Assembly (NCBI GenBank): GCA_025996815.1
Contig: BNTT01000069.1
Coordinates: 1-14,609 of the forward strand
Source of the DNA: Bacteroidia bacterium
Lineage (GTDB): Bacteria > Bacteroidota > Bacteroidia > Bacteroidales > Azobacteroidaceae
Reading direction: 5' to 3'
DNA: 14,609 nucleotides
In this document: positions 5,568 to 13,121 of the stretch, one piece after another
How positions within the stretch are numbered: position 1 is the stretch's first letter
Layout: every line of letters starts with the position of its first letter
Translations under genes and position numbers: made by a program
Notes under the pieces: generated by a model
What the model was told of the DNA's origin: nothing
The model's input: the letters and a program-made list of their open reading frames with translations, nothing else
Database searches by the model: none

Positions 5568-6971
5568 TTATATCAGCACGTGCAAATCGGTTTGTGTTCG
5601 GCTCAGGGCGACGTATTGTAGTTGCCGATATTCGTTGGGGTCTTTGCAGGCGAGCAAGGATTTGTTGTCGAAAAAAACTTTTTCCAGACTGCTGCCTTGG
5701 ATTTTGTGGATGGTGATGGCGTAGCCATAGTCGAATGTTTTGGATTTTACTAATCGGGAGTCTAACTCCAAATTCATTGGGCAGGCAAAACTGTTGACCA
5801 AATCGAAATATGTGCGCCACGCCAGCCGGTATTCTTTGGTGCCTTTGCGGCAGCACATCGCGTTGGACTGGAAACGGTCTATCAATCGTGCCAGCCGGTT
5901 TTGGCTTGTTACATCTATATGTTTTGTAATTATAAATATCACTGAATCATTGTTATAGATAGTATCTCTTAAAGTTAAATTGAAGCCTTCGATGTCCCCA
6001 AATGCGGGGATGGCTTTGGTTGTTTTTTCGATATTGAGCACGATATAATCGCTCGAATTGTAGAACGGATGCGAATTATACTCAAAATTGTCGTAGCACA
6101 TCAGAATTTCGTTGAGATGGTATTCCTGCACCTCGTGGCTGGCGGGAAACAGCAATTCGCGGACAGCCTGATTGAATTGTGCCACCCGTTTGTTGGTGTA
6201 TGACAATATTTTGCAGTGAAAAACATCCTTAGAGGCTATCAGGTGCTCGAAATCTTTGATGTTAGCCGTCAGGAGTTCGCCGGCAGAACGGTAGGTATAG
6301 AGCGAGCCTAACTCCGCCTTGGAGTCGTGAAATTCCGTCAAAATCGCCGTCCGAGCCGTCTCAATCAATGGCACCAGGGCATTTTCAGCCGATTGCCGAT
6401 GATTGAGCGTGAGTTCAAATTGGTTGTCCAAATCAAACACTTTGGATATTTTATATTCGTCAATCGGGCTAATCTGCGCCTTGTCGCCAATAAAAAGCAC
6501 CTTCGTGTGCTGCCCCCTGCAAACGGCAAGCAGCGTGTCGAACAGCACATCGTTAATCATACTCGCCTCGTCGCAAATGACAACCCCATTGTAGGGCACC
6601 TCCGGAAAGACCTCACTCGTGGTGAAGAAACTTAACTGCCTCAAATCCAAGCGCATAACGTCTAATTTGGGCGACAGTTTCAACAACTTGTGCAGCGTAA
6701 TCGCCTCCCGTTTGGTGGCGCGCCCCAGCACAAATTTCGCCTTATGCGTGGGTGCGCACAGCACATAATCATTAAACCCCTTCGCCTCCAACGATTTAAG
6801 CAACTTATTGACGACCGTTGTCTTCCCCGTCCCCGCATTCCCCACCAGCGTGAACGCATCGCTTTCGGAGTGCAAAACGAAGTCGAGCAGGAGCAGCAAT
6901 GCCTGTTCCTGGTCTTCTGAAAGGATGATCTCTTTTTCCGGCTCCTCTTTATTTTTTTCTTTTGCTCCCAT
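5568..6971 (-). CDS. Small SF1B helicase, RecD/Dda-like
   Basis: The 467-residue protein has the motif order of superfamily 1B DNA helicases: Walker A GNAGTGKTT (44-52), motif Ia LCAPTHKAK (71-79), Walker B VVICDEAS (130-137), motif III GDKAQISPI (162-170) and motif IV LNHRQS (189-194). Close to the C-terminus come motif V, AITIHKIQGSS, and motif VI, YVALSRTQTD (453-462). Size and layout fit the compact Dda/RecD2-like ATPases that unwind DNA 5' to 3', but no extra N-terminal RecD2 region is present. The start at 6971 (MGAKEKNKEE) is chosen; a start at 7019 would overlap the peptidase gene and adds unrelated residues. It follows the M3 peptidase by 26 bp, so both are probably on one mRNA. The charged Lys/Glu-rich N-terminus is likely flexible. 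Its cellular role, in replication or repair, is not shown. Confidence 0.9.
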   Translation of the reverse strand: MGAKEKNKEEPEKEIILSEDQEQALLLLLDFVLHSESDAFTLVGNAGTGKTTVVNKLLKSLEAKGFNDYVLCAPTHKAKFVLGRATKREAITLHKLLKLSPKLDVMRLDLRQLSFFTTSEVFPEVPYNGVVICDEASMINDVLFDTLLAVCRGQHTKVLFIGDKAQISPIDEYKISKVFDLDNQFELTLNHRQSAENALVPLIETARTAILTEFHDSKAELGSLYTYRSAGELLTANIKDFEHLIASKDVFHCKILSYTNKRVAQFNQAVRELLFPASHEVQEYHLNEILMCYDNFEYNSHPFYNSSDYIVLNIEKTTKAIPAFGDIEGFNLTLRDTIYNNDSVIFIITKHIDVTSQNRLARLIDRFQSNAMCCRKGTKEYRLAWRTYFDLVNSFACPMNLELDSRLVKSKTFDYGYAITIHKIQGSSLEKVFFDNKSLLACKDPNEYRQLQYVALSRTQTDLHVLI

Positions 6972-6997
6972 TTTTTTCAAAAAGTATATGTCAGCCC

Positions 6998-9106
6998 CTA
7001 ACATTTGACAATCCCACACCGCCGCTTCAAAGCCTCCGTAGTGGGCTTTTTCCCCCGAAAGCGCACGTACAAATCCATCGGGTCTTCCGTGCCGCCGCGG
7101 CTTAAAACATTTTCTCGGAACGACTGCGCCACTTCTTCGTCAAAAATTCCGCGCTCCTTGAAGAGCGCAAAAGCGTCTGCGTCAAGCACTTCTGCCCATT
7201 TGTAGGAATAGTAGCCCGCTGCGTAGCCGCCTGAAAAAATGTGGCTGAATGCCGGCGAAATCATCCCCTCCGGCACGGTAGGCAGGAGCTGCGTGGCGGC
7301 GGTTACACGGGTTTCAAAATCCTTTAGACTGTACTCTGTAAACGGCTCTGTGATAGAATGATACGCCATATCCAGACAGGCAAACGACAACTGTCTCAGG
7401 CAGGCATAGCCCACATGGAAATTGGCGGTGTCGATGATTTTTTGCACCAGTTCTGCCGGAATTTTTTCGCCCGTTTCGTAATGCACCGCAAAGAGGTCTA
7501 AGAAGTCTTTTTCCAGCAGGAAGTTCTCCATAATTTGCGACGGCAACTCCACAAAATCGCGGTAAACGCTTGTCCCTGAGAGGCTTGGATAGATTGTGTG
7601 TGCCAGCATCCCGTGCAGGGCGTGCCCAAACTCGTGCACAAAGGTGTTCACCTCGTCGAACGTCAGCAAAGCCGGTTTGGTGGCTGTGGGGCGCGTGAAA
7701 TTCATCACGATGGAGATATGCGGGCGGGTTTGTTGCCCGTCGCGCAGCTGCTGCCCCTGAAATTCGGTCATCCACGCTCCCGGACGTTTGCCTGTACGCG
7801 GGAAAAAATCGGTGTACAGCACGGCAAGGTATTCTCCGTTGCGGTCAAACACCTCAAATGCTTCTACATCTTCCTGATATACAGGTATTTCTGCGTTCTT
7901 CTTAAAGTAAATTCCATACAGTTTGGTCGCCAATCCGAAGATGCCTTTTTTCACATTTTCAAGTTCAAAGTAGGGTTTAATCATCTCGTCGTTGAGGTCA
8001 AACTTACTGTCTTTCAGTTTGTTAGAATAATATGCCCAATCGTATGGCTGTAGGGGCAGGGCGTGCGCCCCTACTCCATCGACAAAATGCTGCAATTCAG
8101 CGACTTCCTGCTTGGCGGCGGGCGTAAAACCTGCCAACAGTTCGTCCAGCAGTTCAAACACGGCGGCGGCATTTTTTGCCATCCGCCGGCGCAACACCAT
8201 GTCGGAATAACTCTTATAGCCCAGCAGATTGGCGATTGCCAACCGCGTGTTGATGGTGTCTCGGATATTTTCGACATTGTCGAACGCGCCGCCGATGCAC
8301 TTGGTGGCGGATGCCAAATAGAGTTGTCGGCGCAATTCGCGATTGTCGGCATACTTCATAAAAGCCACGTAACTTGGTGCCGACAGGTCGAAGAGCCAGC
8401 CTCCCCCACCCTTTTCCTTTGCCTTTGCAGCGGCTTCCTCAATCGCATCCGCCGGCAGACCTGCCAAATCCGCTTCGTCTGTCAGCAACAGGGTGTAGGC
8501 ATTGGTCGCGTTCAGCACGTTTTGCCCAAATTCCAGCGTGCAAGCAGCCAGTTGGGAGGATAGTTCGCGGTATTTTTGCTTCTCGTCGTCGGTGAGATTG
8601 GCACCATTGTCCACGAATCCGCGGTAGGTTTCTTCCAACAATTTCATTTGTTCATCAGTCAGGGGATTGCGGGTCAAGCCCGCAATCCCTTGTTTTACTT
8701 GGTCGTGCACCGCCTTCACGCGCTGAAACAGTTTGTCGTTCAGCGTGATATTGTTGGCGTGCGCCGTCAGTTCGGGTTGAATTTTCTGTGCAATCGCCAT
8801 CATTTCGTCTGTGCTTTCGGCTTCCAGCAAATTGAAGAAGACCGCCCCTACCCTTTCCAATGCCTGTCCGGCATATTCCAACGCCTCGATGGTGTTTTCA
8901 AATGTGGGGGCAACGTGCACATCGCCCTTGCCGTTCACAATTTCGTCAATCTCGGCATTGTGCCGTTTCATTGCCTCGCGAAACGCCGGCTCGTAGTCCT
9001 CCACGCGGATTTTGTCGAACGGGAATGTCCCGTGGAGCGTGTTGTAGCGCCTTTCGTTACGAGGGTCCTGTCCGGCAATCCCCTCCGGCATAAATATATT
9101 GTCCAT
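6998..9106 (-). CDS. dcp: M3 family oligopeptidase, Dcp-like zinc metallopeptidase
   Basis: The 702-residue enzyme should cleave short peptides (peptidyl-dipeptidase or oligopeptidase) in the cytoplasm. The zinc site is HEFGH (491-495) in TFVHEFGHALHGM, and the third ligand is probably Glu520 in DFVELPSQ. The downstream GGYAAGYYSYKWAEVLDADAF stretch is the substrate-binding region of the M3A family, and the N-terminal YNTLHGTFPFDKI is typical of Dcp. There is no signal peptide. Three stretches look like additions: residues about 5-19 before YNTLHG, residues 140-148 (GIAGLTRNP) and residues 345-352 (VGAHALPL). The last two are encoded by perfect DNA palindromes and sit where relatives have shorter loops. 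The gene is first in an operon with the helicase, and a TAACTTTG promoter lies just upstream. Family certain; the precise specificity is not. Confidence 0.93.
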   Translation of the reverse strand: MDNIFMPEGIAGQDPRNERRYNTLHGTFPFDKIRVEDYEPAFREAMKRHNAEIDEIVNGKGDVHVAPTFENTIEALEYAGQALERVGAVFFNLLEAESTDEMMAIAQKIQPELTAHANNITLNDKLFQRVKAVHDQVKQGIAGLTRNPLTDEQMKLLEETYRGFVDNGANLTDDEKQKYRELSSQLAACTLEFGQNVLNATNAYTLLLTDEADLAGLPADAIEEAAAKAKEKGGGGWLFDLSAPSYVAFMKYADNRELRRQLYLASATKCIGGAFDNVENIRDTINTRLAIANLLGYKSYSDMVLRRRMAKNAAAVFELLDELLAGFTPAAKQEVAELQHFVDGVGAHALPLQPYDWAYYSNKLKDSKFDLNDEMIKPYFELENVKKGIFGLATKLYGIYFKKNAEIPVYQEDVEAFEVFDRNGEYLAVLYTDFFPRTGKRPGAWMTEFQGQQLRDGQQTRPHISIVMNFTRPTATKPALLTFDEVNTFVHEFGHALHGMLAHTIYPSLSGTSVYRDFVELPSQIMENFLLEKDFLDLFAVHYETGEKIPAELVQKIIDTANFHVGYACLRQLSFACLDMAYHSITEPFTEYSLKDFETRVTAATQLLPTVPEGMISPAFSHIFSGGYAAGYYSYKWAEVLDADAFALFKERGIFDEEVAQSFRENVLSRGGTEDPMDLYVRFRGKKPTTEALKRRCGIVKC
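8050..8074. repeat. Palindromic repeat inside the M3 peptidase gene (copy type A)
   Basis: gtaggggc (8050-8057) and gcccctac (8067-8074) form a perfect 8-bp stem around a 9-base loop. On the coding strand it is translated in frame as VGAHALPL, residues 345-352. Similar palindromes with a gtagggg stem are, from memory, dispersed in Bacteroidota and other genomes. Confidence 0.75.
8663..8689. repeat. Palindromic repeat inside the M3 peptidase gene (copy type B)
   Basis: gggattgcggg (8663-8673) and cccgcaatccc (8679-8689) form a perfect 11-bp stem with a 5-base loop. The 27 bp equal exactly nine codons, residues 140-148 (GIAGLTRNP). The stem is unrelated to the other palindrome in the same gene. 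Confidence 0.85.
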
Positions 9107-9138
9107 TTATATAAATTTTTATCGTTTGAAAAGAGGGA

Positions 9139-9146
9139 CAAAGTTA
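9139..9146 (-). promoter_or_regulatory. -7 element for the M3 peptidase-helicase operon
   Basis: The minus strand reads TAACTTTG, matching TAnnTTTG, 32 bp before the peptidase start. A clear -33 element is not visible. Confidence 0.6.
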
Positions 9147-9166
9147 GTGATTTTTTTTCATAACGC

Positions 9167-9198
9167 TTGCACCGTGTCAATAAAAATTCGTACCTTTG
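9167..9198 (+). promoter_or_regulatory. Promoter of the patatin-like phospholipase gene
   Basis: TTG (9167-9169) is followed after 21 bp by a perfect TACCTTTG (9191-9198). The first ATG in frame is at 9208, only nine bases after the element, so transcription should begin within a few bases of the start codon, giving a leaderless or nearly leaderless mRNA. Confidence 0.65.
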
Positions 9199-9207
9199 CG
9201 GCGATTT

Positions 9208-11523
9208 ATGACAAAAAGACTGTTTACATTTATTTTATTGTTATTGCAAGTGAGCACTGCTTTTGCGCAGCAGACAGACGAGAGCGTTGGGATGGTGATG
9301 AGCGGCGGCGGGGCTAAGGGTGCCGTGCACATTGGCATACTTAAAGCGTTGGAAGAGAATGACGTTCCAATCGACTATATAGCAGGCACTTCCATCGGCG
9401 CAATGGTTGGAGGATTATATGCCATCGGCTATTCGCCCGACGAGATACTATCTATTTTTATGTCGCGCGAGTTTTATTATTGGCAAACGGGGACGGTGGA
9501 AGATGCCTACCAGTATTATTTCCGCCAGCAGGAGCCTAACCCCGCCTTTGTGCGCTTCAACGTGCCGCTGAACAACCCGATGAAAGCCTCGCTCACGGAT
9601 GCCATCTTGCCCAACAACAGTTTGATTAACCCGATTCAGATGAATCTGGCATTTATGCAAGTCTTTACGCAGGCGGCGACGAAGAGCGACTACGATTTCG
9701 ACAAACTTTTTGTGCCTTTCCTTTGCGTCGCGTCCAATGTTTACACAAAAGAATCCGTCCTTTTTCGCAATGGCGATTTGGGCTATGCCGTGCGGGCTTC
9801 GATGACCTTTCCGCTGTTTTTCAAGCCGCTTATGCAAGACGGAGTCCCGCTTTGGGATGGCGGCATTTACGATAATTTCCCCGTCGGACAGATGCAGAAA
9901 GCGTGGCGTCCGAATGTTATCATCGGCTCGTCGGTGGCAGGCTCCAGCGTGATACCCGAAAATCAGAGCCTCTTTGAACAGATAACGGACATCGCGATGC
10001 AGAAAACCGACTACAGCATCGACCCGCGGGAGGGTCTGCTGATGAAATTTGAGTTGCCCGGCGTGGGGCTGATGGACTTCCAACGGCTACAGGAACTGTT
10101 TGATTTGGGCTATAACACCGCCATCTCGATGATGGATTCCATCAAAGGCAGAGTGCATCGGCAGGTGCCGCAGGCGGAGGTTCAGGCGCGGCGGGAAGCC
10201 TACAAAGCCTCTCTCCCACCCCTGATTTTCAAGGACGTTCACATACAGGGAAAGGGTGTGTCGGATGCCCAGAAGTACTATCTCATGCGGCAAATTCATC
10301 GCGACCCGAATGCAACATTCACGCTGGAGGAGTTTAAGCGCATCTATTTTCGCCTGCTCACCAACTCCACGATACGCGAAATTATGCCGCGGGCGGAATA
10401 CGACCCCGCGAGCAAAACCTACAGTTTGCATTTAGACGTAACCGTGAACAACGACCTCACGGTTGAATTTGGAGGCGACGTATCGTCCAGTGCCGCCAAT
10501 CAGATGTATATAGGGCTTAACTACCGGAGTTTGGCACTGGCTTCAACCAATTTCAATGTAGATGTTCACTTGGGGAATGCTTACAGCGCAGTCTTTGTGC
10601 AGGGCAAATATGAAGGTCTTTTCCACATTCCGTTCGACATTTCTGCGCAGTGGTCGTTCCACGTGCAGGACTATTTCGACAGCAACAAGTTCTTTTTGGA
10701 TACCGACTTAGCCACTTTTTCGAATCAGCAGGAAAACTTTGGCAAATTGGGGTTGGGCATCCCCATTTTCAATAATGCAAAATTAGAGTTTTTGGGCGGC
10801 TACGGGATAATGTATGACACCTATTTTCAAGACAACCTGCACTATCTAACGGGCAACGACAAAAGCGAATATCAACTTATCAACCTCGGTCTGTATCTCA
10901 AAAAAAACACGACCGATGCCAAACAATTCCCCACCAGCGGACAAAAAGCGCACCTCACCGCCCAATTTATTACCGGACAAGAAACATTCAAGCCGAGTTA
11001 TGCAAAGAAAGTCCCGCGAACGACCATGGAACAATCTTACATCCAATTGAATGCCGGCATCACGAATTATCACGACATCGACGAGCACCTCAAATTGGGC
11101 TGGCTGGTGCAAGGCGTTGCGTCGAACAAACAACTGTGGAACAACTACACCTCCTCCATCCTCCAAGCCCCCAGCTTCACCCCCACCCCCCACAGTGCGC
11201 TGGTGCTCAACGAGGCTTTTCACTCCAATGACTTTGTTGCAGCCGGCATTTTGCCGATATGGAAATTTAACTCAACGCTCCACCTGCGCGGCGAATTGTA
11301 TGGCTTTCTCCCCCTTCGCCCCCTCGAAAAGCAGGACGACGGCAGCGGAAAATACGGCGGCTGGCTATATAAATCCGCCTTTATGGGCGAAGCAAGTGTG
11401 GTGGCGCAATTCCCATTCATGTCTGTCAGTGCCTTTATCAACCTATACAGTTATCCCACAAAAAATTGGAATTTTGGCGTGAACATTGGGTATTTGATTT
11501 TTGACCAGAAGTTTATACAGTGA
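9208..11523 (+). CDS. Patatin-like phospholipase with POTRA and outer-membrane barrel
   Basis: The 771-residue protein is a predicted lipid acyl hydrolase tied to the outer membrane. Residues 1-20 form a signal peptide ending in STAFA. The patatin domain follows: oxyanion-hole GGGAKG (33-38), nucleophile elbow GTSIG with Ser62, and the catalytic Asp217 in DGG (217-219). Residues about 335-420 (IFKDVHIQGKGVSDAQKYYL, and FKRIYFRLLTNSTIREIMP) look like one POTRA-type domain. The rest, up to the final FDQKFIQ, is rich in alternating strands and fits an Omp85/D15-type beta-barrel. This order is that of the PlpD-like (type Vd) proteins common in Bacteroidota. An alternative TTG start at 9196 overlaps the promoter and is rejected. 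The end overlaps the convergent DUF4062 gene by 11 bp. Whether the enzyme domain is secreted or stays periplasmic is unknown. Confidence 0.93.
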   Translation: MTKRLFTFILLLLQVSTAFAQQTDESVGMVMSGGGAKGAVHIGILKALEENDVPIDYIAGTSIGAMVGGLYAIGYSPDEILSIFMSREFYYWQTGTVEDAYQYYFRQQEPNPAFVRFNVPLNNPMKASLTDAILPNNSLINPIQMNLAFMQVFTQAATKSDYDFDKLFVPFLCVASNVYTKESVLFRNGDLGYAVRASMTFPLFFKPLMQDGVPLWDGGIYDNFPVGQMQKAWRPNVIIGSSVAGSSVIPENQSLFEQITDIAMQKTDYSIDPREGLLMKFELPGVGLMDFQRLQELFDLGYNTAISMMDSIKGRVHRQVPQAEVQARREAYKASLPPLIFKDVHIQGKGVSDAQKYYLMRQIHRDPNATFTLEEFKRIYFRLLTNSTIREIMPRAEYDPASKTYSLHLDVTVNNDLTVEFGGDVSSSAANQMYIGLNYRSLALASTNFNVDVHLGNAYSAVFVQGKYEGLFHIPFDISAQWSFHVQDYFDSNKFFLDTDLATFSNQQENFGKLGLGIPIFNNAKLEFLGGYGIMYDTYFQDNLHYLTGNDKSEYQLINLGLYLKKNTTDAKQFPTSGQKAHLTAQFITGQETFKPSYAKKVPRTTMEQSYIQLNAGITNYHDIDEHLKLGWLVQGVASNKQLWNNYTSSILQAPSFTPTPHSALVLNEAFHSNDFVAAGILPIWKFNSTLHLRGELYGFLPLRPLEKQDDGSGKYGGWLYKSAFMGEASVVAQFPFMSVSAFINLYSYPTKNWNFGVNIGYLIFDQKFIQ

Positions 11524-13105
11524 TTAGGCGATATTCGCTGTTTTGTAATTTAGCTTTTAAGTCAATTCCTTTCTGAGTTAAACGATATTTTTGCAAGCGG
11601 CTGTTGGGCTTGTCGGGGATTGTCATTTCTAACAAACCAAGTTTTAAGGCAGGCTGAATGTAGTTTGTTGAAAACTTTGGTCTGTTTTTCAAATTCATTT
11701 TTGACATTAAATCATATATATTATAATCTTCAGCACCAAAAACAGATAATATTTTTTTGACTTGTTCCCCGACTTGTTCCCTGACTTGTTCCCTGACTTG
11801 TTCCCTGACTTGTTCCTTGACTTGTTCCTTGACTTGTTCCTTGACTTGTGTGTTATCTACACCGCTATCTCCTTTCACTTTGTCAAAGGCAACATCTTGT
11901 GCCCTATAAATCGTTGACACAAAGCCGTCTCGCATCACGAATGTGGGTTCGGGCAAGCCTAACTTCAAGCATTTTTTTACAATATCTTCAATTCCTGTTC
12001 CCATTCTTTCTATGTAGTGGGCATAGTACAGAGCATCTGCAATGAGCGGGTTGCGCGGGTAAGAGCCGTGACTGTTTTTTAGTGTTTCTATGGATAATTC
12101 CGGTGGTAAAGTGCCCGGATTCCAAACTTCCAGACGGTCTTTGAAAAGCATGACCTGCACACTTGCCGTGCTGTCGTAATTGCGGTGGGCAATGGCATTC
12201 ACAATGGCTTCCTTAACCACTTCGGGTGGAATTTCATAAGCAGTGGGCACTTCGATACTCCTGTTTCGTGTGCCAACAGCCAAATCTATTTTTGAAAGTA
12301 CAAAATCAACCGCATGGTCAACCAATTCAAACAGATTGCCTTTATACACTTGATAGGACGGTATTGGTTTCTGGACATTTGTGCCATGAAAATGAGCGCA
12401 TTTCACTTCCGAGGTCAGAAAAAAACGCTGCGGTTGCTTGCCAAAAAGCAAGATAGCGGCATTGGTGAGTTTCCCTTTATTGAGCAAATTCAAATGGGTG
12501 AGAATTTTTTCGTTTCCATCTTCTATTGCAAGCGGAAAATTGCGCTCCGCTTTTGCTCGGCGGACAAACCATTCGATTTTTTCGTCCGACAAATCGGATA
12601 TTTCGGCATCGCGGTTTGCACTTTTGTCGAACGGCTCATAGCGCAAATCGCCGTTTTCGGAAAGAAAATTAACAAGAGCCGAATACACACTGCGCAACAA
12701 TTCGGAAGGAGAAGCAAAACTGTTGTAAATGATGCAGTCCGAAACGTGGCTAATAAATGTATTGGTTTTAGCCTGACGTTCGGTCTTTTTGTGATTTGTC
12801 AAAAATGCTAAACGATATTTGTTGTTTTCCGTTGCTGCTTCAAATTCGCGTTGAGTTGGCGAAATGCCGTCTGCAAATTCAAAACCGTAGTCTTTACCTA
12901 TCAACAAAATAAAAATGTCGCATTGCTTAACTTCCTCTATATATGCCGTTTGTGGCTTTTGGTCTTTTGCCGGTAAATCTTCAAAAACAAACACATCAAA
13001 AAAATTTCTGAACAAAGCATCGGTTTGCAGATAATCTGCCAACATCCGCCTTTCGTCCGAAAATTCCGATTGAACGCTGCTTATAAAAATTTTTCTCCTC
13101 TGCAT
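11513..13105 (-). CDS. DUF4062 / HATPase_c_4-type ATPase / winged-helix fusion
   Basis: The 530-residue protein joins three parts. Residues 1-90 are a DUF4062 domain (KIFISSVQSEFSDERRML, then AYIEEVKQCDIFILLIGKDYG), a TIR/nucleoside-deoxyribosyltransferase-like fold often found in conflict and defence proteins. Residues 165-405 match the ATPase part of AlbA-type regulators: KGKLTNAAILLFGK (210-223), a GHKL-like N-box EAIVNAIAHRNY (299-310), DRLEVWNPGTLP (323-334) and ERMGTGIEDI (366-374). In the usual relatives an AlbA_2 (Schlafen-like) domain precedes this part; here DUF4062 takes its place. Residues 421-448 are seven VxEQ tetrapeptides, and residues 450-525 look like a winged helix (YNIYDLMSKM, YRLTQKGIDL). 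It lies 16 bp after rfbG on the same strand, and the gene looks more AT-rich than its neighbours. A defence or regulatory role is an inference from domains. Confidence 0.85.
   Translation of the reverse strand: MQRRKIFISSVQSEFSDERRMLADYLQTDALFRNFFDVFVFEDLPAKDQKPQTAYIEEVKQCDIFILLIGKDYGFEFADGISPTQREFEAATENNKYRLAFLTNHKKTERQAKTNTFISHVSDCIIYNSFASPSELLRSVYSALVNFLSENGDLRYEPFDKSANRDAEISDLSDEKIEWFVRRAKAERNFPLAIEDGNEKILTHLNLLNKGKLTNAAILLFGKQPQRFFLTSEVKCAHFHGTNVQKPIPSYQVYKGNLFELVDHAVDFVLSKIDLAVGTRNRSIEVPTAYEIPPEVVKEAIVNAIAHRNYDSTASVQVMLFKDRLEVWNPGTLPPELSIETLKNSHGSYPRNPLIADALYYAHYIERMGTGIEDIVKKCLKLGLPEPTFVMRDGFVSTIYRAQDVAFDKVKGDSGVDNTQVKEQVKEQVKEQVREQVREQVREQVGEQVKKILSVFGAEDYNIYDLMSKMNLKNRPKFSTNYIQPALKLGLLEMTIPDKPNSRLQKYRLTQKGIDLKAKLQNSEYRLITV
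11762..11845 (-). repeat. 7 x 12-bp tandem repeat encoding VxEQ
   Basis: Seven 12-bp units encode VKEQ three times, VREQ three times and VGEQ once, in that order. The changing codon runs AAG, AGG, GGG, so variants are sorted along the array. Unit length is a multiple of three, so gain or loss of units changes the linker length but keeps the frame. Confidence 0.95.
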
Positions 13106-13121
13106 AACTTTTCTTTTTTAG

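Noticed and set aside
8576..9163. 195-codon open frame opposite the M3 peptidase
   Set aside because: Shadow of a well-supported family gene and covers its promoter region.
9196..9207. TTG start for the patatin gene
   Set aside because: It lies inside the -7 promoter element and would put four residues before an ordinary signal peptide.
9448..10083. 211-codon open frame opposite the patatin domain
   Set aside because: Antisense shadow; the other strand holds the catalytic motifs.
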